Below are positions 9,478 to 20,850 of a stretch of 64,000 nt of DNA, piece by piece; the first letter of the stretch is position 1, and each line of letters begins with the position of its first letter. The DNA lies in contig NC_088918.1 in assembly GCF_963576675.1 (NCBI RefSeq), forward strand, positions 46,099,501 through 46,163,500, read 5' to 3'. Below the pieces are notes generated by a model that saw nothing but the letters and a program-made list of their open reading frames with translations, searched no databases and was not told where the DNA came from. Made by a program: the position numbers and the translations under genes. Origin of the DNA: Euphorbia lathyris. Taxonomy: Eukaryota > Streptophyta > Magnoliopsida > Malpighiales > Euphorbiaceae.

Positions 9478-12400
9478 TCATGTTGACTTGAACTTGGTTA
9501 GATTTGCCTTTGCCCTTGGCTGTTCTTTGCTGCTGACTTTGATTGCACGGGATATCAGAAGTTGAACCAGGCTTCTGCTGAGTTCCGGCCGCTGGCTGTT
9601 TATCCTTTGCTTTCTCCCCCGGTTTCTGCTAAGTTCCGACAGATTGCTTAGCTTGATCTTTCTCCTCCGTTTTGCCAGCATCATTCGATTGAAGGGGAGG
9701 AGCAAGGAACTGCCCTTGTTGAACAGCACGAGTCAGTATGGATGAATAGTGTTGCATGTGACCCGTACTTTCTCTAAGACCTTTAAAGACTTGCACACCA
9801 TCAACCATACTTGAAGCAGGGATTTTAATGTTCGCTCTGAGCATACTGAGTAAATACTCCAGAGACTTCCCAATCCAAGTAATCGAGTCCGTCATTCGTG
9901 CATAGGATGGATGATACATCCTGAGCATCGCAGTATCATACGACTGGCGTTGAACATTAATGTGCCGAACATGCGCAAGTGTTGACTTGGTGCAGTGCAG
10001 AATTTCATTGGTCTTGACCTGGTCAGTGTCCATTTCTTCTTTGCTCAAGTTGAGTAGGCGTATAGCCTCACCGATTTGTTCTATGGAGCATTGAGAGGAG
10101 GAGGAGATAAGTTCACGAGCCCCGGTCAGCTTGGAGGACAGCTGGGAGAAATGTTGATTGACCTCAGTAAAGGTTGCAGATGTTGAGTTCACAGCTGATA
10201 AGGCATTAAGTTTTCCTTCGATGGAGTTCATATGATTCACCATCATCAGCTAGAGTTCGGCCAGTTTGACCATGAAATCTTACTTGGGCAGCTGAGAGAC
10301 TAGAGAAGTCATAACACTCATCAGCTCCTTTAGACCTTTGAGTTCGGTCAAAAGTTGCGTGACGGAGGAAAATTGAGTTGGCTCAGCAGGAATGGACCCA
10401 GCAGCAGCGGTGTGAGACTGATCTATTGCTTGAAGAAGCGTATGTGCTGAGTTGATGATTCGCCGACCTGATCCAGAGGCATTGAGAAAAGTGTAAGAAT
10501 CATCTTCAGTTTGATTTTGCATAGTCTCAGGGGCCGTTTCTTTGTTCGCACCAGATGTTGGAGGGGTTTGGTGCTGCCCGGAATTAGAAGTGCCAGCTTG
10601 GTCAGCAGCTGCTCTTTTGTTAGTAAGGCCATCAACAGGGGCTGACTAGCTTTCTGTCTGCTTGATAGGAGTAGGAAGAGTTTGATCAGCAGAATTATTA
10701 ACCTACTCAGTGTCAGTCTGAAGTTGAGTTGGAGTTGAAGGTTGAGGCAACTTAGAGCTGTCTTTAGCAGGTGGTATTTTCTTTGCTAACTCGTTGTGTT
10801 GAGCAGCAGGAACTTCGAGCACTTGCTCAGTGGAAGGTGGAGCAGAGGTGTGTCGGTAGAAGTTGGACCCTTAGGAACTTTTGGGTCGGCTTGTTCCTCG
10901 GCTCGAGAAACAGAAGCTTGTTTTTCTTTCACTTGATCCGGAGTGGGTTTAGTGATATCGATGAAGAACTGAAATTAAAGCCCAGTTAGGTCAGTGATAG
11001 GGTCCCTCAGTGGAGATTCATCCAACAGGTCAATGATGTTGGGTTTCTGAGCTTTTCTCTTGAACCGCTTTTCTGTACTGCCCTTTTTAGATTTGGTCTG
11101 AGGAGAAGGGTCTGCAGCAATAGATTCTGGTGACTCAGAAGAGGAGTCAAGTCCAAGATCAGCATAGAGGTGCTCCACAACATTGTCCTTCACTGGAGAC
11201 TCAGCTCCTTGCTCTTCAGCTTGCTCAGCAGCAGCTGTGTTACTTGGCTCAGCAGAACCCACTTTATCAGCCTGAGCCTGTTCCTCAGTACAGCCTAGTT
11301 CTTCTTCCTGATCACAAGGTGGTTTTTCTAGGTCGATCTCCTGAGCTCGCAGGAAGTGAGAATCTTTGGTGACGACGAAGTCTAGAGGGTCAGCTTCCAG
11401 AGGTGTCATCCCCGAGGTCTTCTTCCTCTTTAGGGGTTGCTCAGGAGTCTCTTCACTTTCCTCAGGGTCAGCTCTCTCCTTCCTTTTCTCAGCTGACTCT
11501 GCCTTCTTTTGCTCTAACTCAGCTAGTGCAGCTTTCTTCTCTCTTGTCACCAGCCTAATATTTTTCATAGTTCGATTAATGTCTTTGGCTAGTGGCGTTG
11601 AGGATTGGTCAGCTTTTCTTTTTCTTTCCTTTCGCTCAGCAGGTGCTTCAACCATAACCTTCTTTCCTTTCTTAGTTTGCTCAGCATCGGTTTCTTCAAC
11701 TACATCATCCTCAGCCGGTGTTTCTTCAACCATAGCACCTTTACCTTTCTTAGGTTTGATAGGAAGGCTATGAGCTAGCCCGAATAGTATAGCCGAGGTG
11801 ATCTCAGTGCCTTCGATGCCAATTTCTCCTTTGAAGCTGACCTGGTGATCCTGAAGAATTTTGGTGATGAGAGAACCCATCCGAAGGATCCCGGTGCTGC
11901 GTAGGAAAGCCTCAATGAGAAAGACGGGCATATTGAGCGGTTTGTAGTTCAGCATGTGCCAGATGAAGCACTGCTCAAAGTTTGAAGCTGAGGAGGAAGA
12001 GTTGACCTTAAGAAACAAGAAATTGGTCAGGATATAGTGGGCTTGTTTCTGAGACTGGCCCATACTGGTACTAGCGATTTATCCTTTGTGGTTCTTGGGT
12101 TTACAGAACTCAACAACGTAATGAACCCGCTTATAATCATTTGTGCATCGCAACTCAGCACCTTCTGCTTTAAGTTTTAGCAGGATAGCAAGGTAAGAGG
12201 GGGTGATGGTGATTGCCTTATTCTTGACCTTGGTGACCAAATAGTCATCATCGTCCTCAGCGACCGTTAGATTTGCATAGAACTCCTTCACCAGTTGCAG
12301 GTAAGTAGTTGCAGGCATAGAAAAGAGGTCGGTCCACCCATTCTTGGAAATCCAGTCACAGAAGGGTTTTTCTTCATTGATGAAGCTCCCGGAAAACCAT

Positions 12401-12690
12401 CGGGAATGATACACATTTAGGCCTTTAATGCTATTGAAGACTTTGAAAAACTTTCTTTCTTTAGGTTTCTTATTCGTTTTCTCCTTCTTCTTTTTCGATG
12501 GAGTCGCTTGGTCAGTGCGAGGATTTTCACCGAGGATGTTGACCTCGGGCATTGGTTGGTCATGCTGACCATGTTTCTGAGACTCTGAGGAAGTCTCATT
12601 ATATTCCTGCTCAGCAGGAGAAGGAGGATTAATGTCGGAGCGGTTGTTGTCGTATTGCTCACCGGACATATTCTGGGAATCGTTTGACAT
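9478..12690 (-). pseudogene. Extra ORF of Copia A (Sirevirus env-position protein)
   Basis: Fragments of one long minus-strand ORF follow pol. The chosen start is the Met of MSNDSQNMSGEQYDNN (12690), because it follows a TATA box and CT-rich leader; the open frame itself extends further upstream. Residues about 60-270 contain FNSIKGLNVYHSRWFSGSF and LVKEFYANLTV, resembling the domain called putative plant transposon protein. A Lys/Glu-rich middle has basic clusters (ERKRKADQ, LKRKKTS, KRFKRKAQK). The C-terminal part (9629-10522) is helical-looking. In-frame TAA codons at about 12080 and 10975, and later frameshifts, break it. Sireviruses carry an env-like ORF in this place, but I see no membrane segment or signal peptide, so an envelope role is not supported. 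Confidence 0.7.
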
Positions 12691-12802
12691 GGTGTTCTTG
12701 AGGTTTGAGAGAGTTAGAAGATTAGGAAACTTAGAGAGAGAGAGAGAGAGATCGAGTGCGAAATGATTCAAGCGTAAAGAGGAGTTAGTGGGAATTCGTC
12801 CA

Positions 12803-12812
12803 CTATTTATAG
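12803..12812 (-). promoter_or_regulatory. TATA box of an internal promoter before the extra ORF
   Basis: The minus strand reads CTATAAATAG. It lies about 113 bp upstream of the extra-ORF start at 12690. Between them is a leader with a (CT)n tract (12728-12750), like the pyrimidine patches of plant core promoters. Further upstream, near 12893-12899, is an ACGTGTC element of the ABRE/G-box type. The arrangement suggests a subgenomic transcript for the extra ORF. Confidence 0.6.
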
Positions 12813-13219
12813 TCGGAGCGCGTCGATCTGATAGGTCAGAATGGCGGTTTGATTTTGAAACGTTCAACAGCTTTAAATTTTGACATTTATGACACGTTCG
12901 GCGCATGGGTTTCTAATCATTACGATTACGTCATCCTAGGTGGCTACTTAAATACGCGTGCAAACATTTATTTTCGCAAGTTTTCTTACTTAGCATCTAG
13001 GATACTAAACATTTGGAGTTCTGAGTGCTCAGTTTAGCGTAGAGGGGATTCATATCATGTGAAGTAACTCAGCATTTAGTAATCACTCAATATATATAGC
13101 AACTCAGCATACATTGATTTCATAGCATTCAGTTTTACTCAGCATATGCTAGTTACTCAACATGTAATGATCACTCGGCATATTATAATCACTCAATATT
13201 CATTTAGCTTAGATATTTA
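12813..13219 (-). other. Intergenic segment between pol and extra ORF of Copia A
   Basis: This region lies downstream of the pol stop and upstream of the internal TATA box. It contains repeated short words (ACTCAGCAT and variants, 13070-13200) and possible upstream promoter elements. No supported gene; the plus-strand frame at 12849-13037 has no recognisable motif. Confidence 0.5.
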
Positions 13220-16200
13220 CTAAAGAGGATTAGACATACTGATAGCTTCCTTTAGTATGCTGAACTGCTCACAAGCTAGTGGCTTCGTGAAGATATCCGC
13301 AAGTTGTTCACCTGTTGGAACATAGGTCAACTTGATCTCACCCTTGAGTACATGATCTCTGATAAAGTGATGCCTTATGCTGACATGCTTCATCATGTTG
13401 TGTTGGATTGGATTTTTAGATAAGTCAATTGCACTTTTTTTGTCACATTTGACTTCAATTGTTTTGGTTTCAACTCCATAATCATCCAGCTATTGCTTGA
13501 TCCATAGGACTTGTGCAACACAGCTTCCAGCAGCAATGTACTCAGCTTCAGTTGTTGACAGGGCAACTGACGATTGCTTCTTACTGAACCAAGACACTAG
13601 ACAGCTTCCAAGGAATTGACATCCTCCTCAAGTGCTCTTCCGCTCAAACTTGTCTCGTCCATAGTCAGCGTCAGTGTATCCAATGAGTGTCAAATCATTT
13701 GTGTTTGGATACCATAAACCTGCATTCACTGAGCTTTGCAAATATCTAAGGATTCTTTTTACAGCTATGTAATGAGATTCCTTAGGGTCAGCTTGATATC
13801 TTGCGCAGTAACATACTGAGTACTGAATGCCTGGCCTACTTGCAGTTAGATAGAGTAGAGAGCCAATCATACCTCGATATAATTTGCTGTTCACTGACTT
13901 ACCTTTCTCATCAGCACAAAGCACAGTGCCAGTACCCATTGGGGTAGATATTGGTTTACAACCTTCCATATCGAACTTCTTCAATATCTCCTTAGCATAC
14001 TTTGTCTGGCTAATGAAGATGCCATTCTTTCCTTGTTTGATTTGAAGTCCAAGGAAGAAGTTGAGTTCTCCCATCATTGACATCTCAAACTCAGTTTGCA
14101 TCCGTTTGCTAAATTCCTTGCACATAGATTCATTAGTAGCACCAAAGATAATATCATCTACGTATATTTGCGCCAACAGGGTATCTTTACCCTTTTTCTT
14201 AATGAATAAGGTTGTGTCAGCTTTTCCCCTGACATAGTTCCTGGTCAGCAGGAAGCTGGTCAGCCTTTCATACCAAGCACGTGGTGCTTGCTTTAGGCTG
14301 TACATAGCCTTTTTGAGTTTATAAACATGGTTTGGGAATTTTGGATCCTCAAACCCTGGAGACCGACTAACATAAACCTCTTCATTTATAACTCCATTAA
14401 GAAATGCACTCTTAACATCCATTTGGAATAGTTTAAAGTTCATAAAGCTAGCATATGCACATAATGTTCTTATTGCCTCTAATCTAGCTACGGGTGCAAA
14501 GGTCTCACCATAGTCAATACCTTCCTGCTGACTGTAACCTTGAGCTACAAGTCTGGCTTTGTTCCTGACCACGTTACCTTGTTCGTCTAGCTTATTGCGA
14601 AATACCCACTTTGTTCCTATGGTCTTTTGATTCTTCGGTTTAGGCACTAAATCCCATATTTCGTTTCTCTTGAATTGATCAAGTTCCTCTTGCATAGCAT
14701 TGATCCAGAATTCTTCATGCTCGGCTTCTGAGAAGTTTTTCGTTTCATGAACTGAGACGAACACAACATTACTGAGATATCTCCTGAGTTGATTTCTGGT
14801 CATCAGGGTGTTCTCAGCAGCATCAAAAATGGACTTCTCTAAGTGTCCTCTTGGAATCTTGATCTCTTTTGGCAGTGTTGAGTTTTCAGGAGTTGGTGTT
14901 TCAACAATCTCTACAGGATTATATTGGTCAGCAAAGATAATTTCGGGTTCATTCTTACCTTTGGTCAGCCCTCGAGGCTGTGACTCAGTGGCTTCAATTT
15001 GGTCAGCGGAAGCTGAGCATGGGTCATCTTCGGTAGGCTGACTTACCTTCCCTGCAGGGTCAGTTTCATCGAACTCAATATGTACAGACTCTTCTACGAC
15101 CTGAGTTCGTTTATTAAACACCATATATGCTTTGCTGTTTGTTGAGTACCCTAAAAAGATAGCTTCATCAGCTTTAGAATCAAACTTAGCAAGGTTGTCT
15201 TTAGTATTTAAAATAAAACATTTGCAACCAAAGGCACGAAAATATCCAATGTTGGGTTTTTGTCCTTTCCAAAGTTCATAGGGGGTTTTCTTAAGTATAG
15301 GTCTAACTAAAGCCCTATTGAGTATGTACCAAGCTGTGTTGACAGCTTCACCCTAGAAATACTTTGGAAGCCTATTCTCACTCAGCATTGTCCTAGCTAT
15401 TTCAACTAGAGTTCTGTTCTTCCTTTCAACTACCCCATTCTGTTGAGGAGTTCTAGGAGTAGAAAAATTATGGTCAATGGCGCTGACTTCACAGAATTCA
15501 TCAAACTGTTGGTTTTTGAATTCTCCGCTATTATCACTTCGGATGTGAGCTAATTTTAGGTCTTTGTCATTTTCAATTTTTCTAATCAATGTTGAGAACA
15601 TCTCAAAAGCTTCATCCTTGCTACTCAGCAGGATGACCAAAGTGTACCGAGAAAAGTCATCTACAATGACCAAGGAAAATCTCTTACCACCCAAGCTCAG
15701 CGGCTGGACTGGTCCGAAAAGATCCAAGTGTAGTAACTCTAATGGACGCTTGGTTGAGACTACATTTTTGCTTTGAAAAGACTTTTTGGTTTGTTTACCT
15801 TGCTGACAAGCATTGCATAATTGATCCTTCTCAAATCTAAGTTTGGGTAATCCCTCAACAAGTTGCTTTCTTGCTAGTTTGGCTAGGAGATCCATGCTTA
15901 CATGACCAAGTCTCCTATGCCATAGCCAGGAATTATCTTCCTTTGACACTAAGCATATATTTTTTGAAAACTTCTTTTCTAAGTTTAGCATAAAACATTT
16001 TCAACACGAGGGGCAGTTAAAATCAATTCATTTGTTTTTCCCTCGAGCATTCTACACTCAGTGGCATCAAATACAACCTTTCTACCGTTGTCACACAGCT
16101 GAGCTACGCTCAATAGGTTATATTTAAGACCCCTGACTAGGGAGACTGACTCAATAGTAGTATTTCCTCCAATAGTACCCGATCCCACTATCTTACCCTT

Positions 16201-16344
16201 TTTGTTGTCTCCAAAACTTACATTTCCACCTCGTTTATGCACAAGTGTGATGAACTGAGTTTCATCACCAGTCATATGCCTCGAGCATGCGTTGTCAATG
16301 TACCATAGCTTTGACTTCTCCGCGCACCTCAGGCTCACCTGCAA
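13220..16344 (-). pseudogene. Pol of Copia A (protease, integrase, RT, RNase H)
   Basis: Read on the minus strand: a protease-like start with WYIDNACSRHMTGDE (usual copia xDSGCSRHMTG; here DNA replaces DSG or DSA). Then the integrase HHCC region (LWHRRLGH, CNACQQGK), the core with LDLFGPV, IRSDNSGEF and TPQQNGVVERKNRT supplying D, D and E, an RT with [19 protein letters not shown] blocks, and the catalytic IYVDDIIFG. RNase H ends with DIFTKPLACEQF and a stop at 13220-13222. Breaks: a one-base loss near 15990, TGG to TAG at 15353-15355, and a TGA near 13610. RT itself is uninterrupted over about 490 codons. Copia B has the same gene. Confidence 0.9.
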
Positions 16345-16359
16345 TTGAACTAGTTATCT

Positions 16360-18067
16360 TTAGGTACCCAATTCTTTTTTGGGTCCTCGTTTGTTAGATT
16401 TAACAGGTGATGCATCATATTTGATTTTGTGACGACATACATTTATAGTGTGGCCATCTTTCCCACAATAGTCACAATAAACCACCCTTTGAGGGTGTTT
16501 CCATTTTTGGTCAGCATGATGGTGCTGAGCATACCAACACACACTTACAGTGTGTCCTCTCTTTCCACAATAGTCACACTGACTGTTCTGCTGAGTGTAC
16601 TGTCTTTGCTGACTAGTACCTGAATACTCAGCTTTTGGATAGAACCTTTTCTTAGCCGATGAACTCAGCTGGTTCTGTATAGATGTGATGTCCTTTCTCA
16701 GCCTTTTAGCGTCTGATTGGACTTCAGAGACAAACCCGTGCATGATTTTCAAGTTTTCATCTTACCTGGTATTTCCTAAAGAAGATGTCGGAGGTCACTA
16801 AGTTTGACCTCTTCAATCTCATCACACCGCCTGCTGAGTGCTCTTATTTTCTTGTTACACTTTTTGATCAGTATATATAGATCACTCAGGGCATTAACCA
16901 TTTCATTTCTGAGCAAGGGTATAGATGTTACATCATTAGAGTGTTCCTCATGGTCAGACCCATCGGAGAGGTCAGCTTGCTCAGATCGGCAGTTGTCAGT
17001 AGCTTCATCAGCCATAAAACAGATGTTTGCTGACTCAGTGGCATCAGCTTCTGATAAGGTTGACTCATCACTGTCACTCCATGTGGCCACCATTGCCTTT
17101 TTGCTTCCTTTCTTGTCCTTCTTTAAGGTAGGACAGCTTGATTTGATGTAACCAGCTTGATGGCATTCGAAACACGTAACAGGCTTGGAGCTGTCCCTTT
17201 TGTGTCTAATGTCGCTAGACTCGGCTTTATATTTATCGCTTCTTTTAAATAGCCTTTTGCTGTTCTTGTCATTTTTCCTAAACAGCTTCTTCGTCTTTCT
17301 GGTAAACATGGCCATTTCCTCATCATCTGATGAGCCAGCTTCCGTTGAGTCAGCTTTCATGATAAGAGACTTTTGTTTCTTGTCCTCAGTCTTTTCTTTG
17401 GCCTCAAAATTTTTCATGGATATCTCATGGGTCAGCAGAGATCCGATGAGCTCATCATATTTGTACATAGTCAGGTCTTGAGCTTCTTCAACAGCTGTCT
17501 TCTTAGCTTGCCAGCTCTTGGGGAGACTTCTCAAGATTTTCTTCACCTGCTCTTCTTTTGTGAAGTTCTTGGCGAGTCTCTTAAGCTCATTTATGATGTT
17601 AGTGAATCTTGAGTTCAACTCTGAGATGTCTTCATTTTCGTTCATTTCAAACAGCTCGTATAGCCGCATGTGTTGATTCACTTTGGACTCCTTGACCTTA
17701 CTGGTTCCTTTATAGGTAACCTCCAGCTTCTTCCAGATTACCTATGCTGACTCACAACCTGAAATTTTGTTGTACTCTACAGCATCTAACGCACAGTGAA
17801 GCATATTGATAGCCGAAGCATTATTTTGTAATTTATCCTCACTTTTGACGGACTTTACACCATCAATAGTTTCATAGGGAACAAACGGGCCTTGGACTAT
17901 AGCTAGCCATGCACTCTTGTTTGTTGCCTGAATGAAATTTTTCATTCTGTTCTTCCGAAATGTATAATTAGATCCGAAGAACAGAGGAGGCCGACTAATA
18001 GATAATCCCTCAGGGAGTATTTGTGTTGTTTGATTTCCTGGAGGAAACGAGTGCTGTTCTCAGGCAT
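16360..18067 (-). pseudogene. Gag of Copia A with three zinc knuckles
   Basis: The start at 18067 matches the Copia B start (MAENSTR). The UBN2-type gag core follows (WLAIVQGPFVPYE, SGCESA, YELFEMNENEDISELNSRFT). It has a CCHC-like CFECHQAGYIKSSC in which Tyr replaces His, then CDYCGKRGHTVSVC and CDYCGKDGHTINVC. Gag packages the element RNA. A one-base deletion just after the start, a frameshift near 17745, a TAG at 16776-16778 and another at 16350-16352 interrupt it. The last two stops are also present in Copia B. Confidence 0.88.
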
Positions 18068-18114
18068 TTACAGGGATCAGCTCAAGATAGTTTTATCTTG
18101 AATAGTGAGCTACT

Positions 18115-18128
18115 GAGCTCTGATACCA
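18115..18128 (-). other. Primer binding site of Copia A (tRNA-iMet)
   Basis: The minus strand reads TGGTATCAGAGCTC two bases after the LTR end, complementary to the 3' end of plant initiator methionine tRNA, the usual primer for copia elements. Confidence 0.95.
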
Positions 18129-18130
18129 CT

Positions 18131-19563
18131 TGTTGGTCCCGTGTAACGTAATAGGATTAGTTCCAAGGGGGGGTTAGGAACTAATATAACTTTTTCGCCT
18201 AGTAATGCTGACTTAATTAAATGTTTGATAATTTAACTCAGTTTCAGGTCAAGCAAGACTGAGTGAAGTGTGAGACAGCTTTAATCAGATACTGACTAGA
18301 GCTGTTTCAATTGTGAGTTGGGAAGTAACACTTTAGGTCAGCTTCCAACTTAGCACTCTAATTACTCAGCGTCGGCTTGTACAAATTATTTACTGAGTAA
18401 TTTAAGCAAGCAACACATACATATACATATATATCAAGAGAAAGGGTTAGAGATTACTCAACAGACTTATCCTGGTTCGGCCTCACTGCCTACGTCCAGT
18501 CCCCAGAATCCCTTCGGGCTTTTTCAATCCACTATTGAGCTCTTTAAAGGTAGAGCACAAACCGTTTACAATAGCAACTGAGTATGCAAGAGTACCATCC
18601 TCTATTCGTCTACTCAATCCTATCAACCACTGAACACTATAATCGAGTGCTCAGATTTTCTCTACCACTGAGTACTATAACCGAGTACTCAGCTTCACTC
18701 TTCTAACCTTTACATTTTATACAAGATTGTTCTCACAAAATGAAAAACACTTTAGATGAATACAATTCACTCTAGACTTTTACACAATGATTGGAATTGG
18801 GTGTAAGAACTTGCTTTTTCTATTCAGACAACTTCTCTTTTGGAATTTTTGACTTAGTGAAGATTTTGCTTGTCTGTATCTCTTGTGTGTGTTCGGCAAT
18901 GATCCAAGTGATGAACATTTATAGTGAATTCTGAAGCTTCAATGATTTGAAAATCCGACATAGCCGTTGAGAAGAATGGTCTTCTTCGTCATCATGTGGT
19001 CAACTTCCAGAATCGCAGGCCAATCCTGTCTTCTGATTTGCGCAGGAGGCAGGCTTGCCAGTTTCGTCTTCTTGCGCCAGGTTCGTCTTCTAGCACCAGG
19101 TTTGTCTTCTAGCCAAAATCCAGACGATCCATGCGTCTCGAAAAGATCCTTGATCATATTTTCGAGGCTTCTGATTTGTTGCAGAGATTTGTCGGACCTT
19201 GTCTTCTAGTAAACGGATCATTGGCACTGACTTGATCTTTTACTCAGCTTGACTTAGCAGCGACTTTGAAAGTTGCTCAGCTTGACTCTGCAGCTTCGCC
19301 TTCAAGCTTTTCTGAAGAAGACATTTCTTTTGCAACGCTGAGTTGTATTCCACTCAGCTTCTGCTGTGTGATCTGCTTATGCTGACTTTGTTCTGTTTTT
19401 CTTTTTATGAACACTTAGTTCATGTTCTAATCAGTTTACTTACTCAACATTGAACAAACATATTAGTACAATTAAACCAAAGCACTTAAATTTAATTGTT
19501 TAATCATAGGATTAACATAAATAATTTTGTCAAATCAAAATCATGTGGAAATGTGTTTCAACA
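18131..19563 (-). repeat. 5' LTR of Copia A
   Basis: 1,433 bp with ends TGTTGGTCCCG and TTTCAACA, paired with 7456-8892. The primer site at 18115-18128 marks it as the 5' LTR. The target duplicate ACATG follows at 19564-19568. Confidence 0.95.
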
Positions 19564-19568
19564 ACATG

Positions 19569-20850
19569 AACTTATCACATACAAATGCTACTGCTAACAT
19601 TTCTTTTTCAGTTGTTGCATAATTTAACTAAGCTCCTGAAGTGTATGACTTGCATAAGATATAACTTGCAATTTTTCGTCTTTCCTTTGACCTAATACAC
19701 AGCCTATAGCCAGATCACTTGCATCACACATAATCTCAAATGGCTGATCCTAATCTGGTTTCGTTATTACTGATGCAATGACTGAAGCTATTTTAAGTCT
19801 ATTCAAAGCTTCTAAACATTCTTCGTTAAAGTCAAATGGATTATCTTTAATTAGTAAATTAGTAAGAGCCTTAGCAATAATAGAAAAATTCTTAATGAAT
19901 CTTTTGTAAAAGCCAGCATGGCCTAGAAATGATCTAATACCTTTAATATTTATTGGTGCTGGTAATTTCTCTATTAGTTCAGTCTTTGCTCTATCTAACT
20001 CTATACCCTTGCCCGATATTTTATGCCCAAACACAATCTCTTCATCTACCATGAAGTGACATTTTTCCCAATTCAAAACTAGGGTTGTCTCTTCACATCT
20101 AGCTAGAACTTTGTCTAGGTTCATTAAGCATGCATCAAAAGAATCTCCATATACAGAGAAATCATCCATGAATACTTCCATGATATGTTTAATGAAATCA
20201 CTAAAAATGGAAGTCATGCATCTCTGAAATGTTGCTGGTGCATTACATAAACCAAAAGGCAATTATTCTATAGGCAAATGTAACATGGGGAATGTAAACA
20301 TAGTTTTACCCTGATCATCTGGAGACAGGGGGAATGAAAACATAGAATATCCATCAAGGAAACAGTAGAAAAGTATGTCCTGCAATCATTTCAATCATTT
20401 GATCTATAAAAGTTAAGGGAAAATGATCCTTCCTAGTTGTTGAATTAAAGTTTCCTATAATCTATACAAATCCTCCAACCGGTGGTGGTTCATGTTGGTA
20501 TAACCTCTCCTTGTTCATTTCTTAACGACATTCATACCTCCCTTCTTAGGAACACAGTGAAAAGAACTAACCCATTCACTATCTGATATAGGGTATATAA
20601 TTCCTACATCTAATAACTTCGTGATTTCTGCTCTCACTACTTCTTTCATATTCAGGTTTAATCTCCTTTGTCTGTCTGCTTTAGGTAATTTTCCTTCCAC
20701 TAGATGTATTCTATGCATTACGATATTTGGACTAATTCCCTTAAGATCAGATATCTGACAACCTATAGTTTTGATTCTTTTTCTTATTACCTTTAGTAAA
20801 CGTATCTCTTGGTTCACACTTATTTTGTCAGAGATTATTATTGGCAAGTA
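19569..20850 (-). pseudogene. RT and RNase H N-terminal part, Gypsy A
   Basis: On the minus strand, RT fragments include the early palm block RQRRLNLNMKEVVRAE, CVPKKGG, then MPFGLCNAPATFQRCM and the catalytic VFMDDFSVYG (YMDD family), followed by FLGHAGFYKRFIKNFS and the connection to RNase H. The segment 20263-20515 is scrambled relative to Gypsy B (altered around the FAYRRMPFG equivalent), and several stops occur. RT makes the cDNA from element RNA. The RNase H part (CDASD-type region) runs up to the Copia A insertion at 19568. Confidence 0.87.

Larger units (their letters stand above)
7456..19563 (-). mobile_element. Copia A: Sirevirus-like Ty1/copia retrotransposon with extra ORF
   Basis: A 12,108 bp element with LTRs at 7456-8892 and 18131-19563, an iMet primer site, gag with CCHC knuckles, a protease-integrase-RT-RNase H pol in copia order, a long extra ORF after pol, and a polypurine tract. 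It sits in the RNase H gene of Gypsy A, flanked by the 5 bp duplication ACATG. The uninterrupted site is seen in Gypsy B at 32610-32614. Length, gag type, and an additional ORF between pol and the 3' LTR point to the Sirevirus group. The LTRs differ at roughly 18 places in the first 530 bp, so the insertion is not recent. Stops and frameshifts disable it. Confidence 0.93.

Noticed and set aside
9478..12690. Envelope glycoprotein in Copia A
   Set aside because: The location fits the env-like ORF of Sireviruses, but no signal peptide, transmembrane segment or fusion-like region is visible; the sequence is charged and nuclear-looking.
12849..13037. Small plus-strand gene upstream of the extra ORF
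   Set aside because: It overlaps the internal promoter of the minus-strand ORF, has no motif, and is explained as chance.
16338..16770. Possible intron in Copia A gag (donor CAG/GTAAGA near 16760, acceptor TTGCAG/GT near 16340)
   Set aside because: Joining these sites does not restore the gag-protease frame, does not remove the first TAG, and the donor is GC in Copia B.
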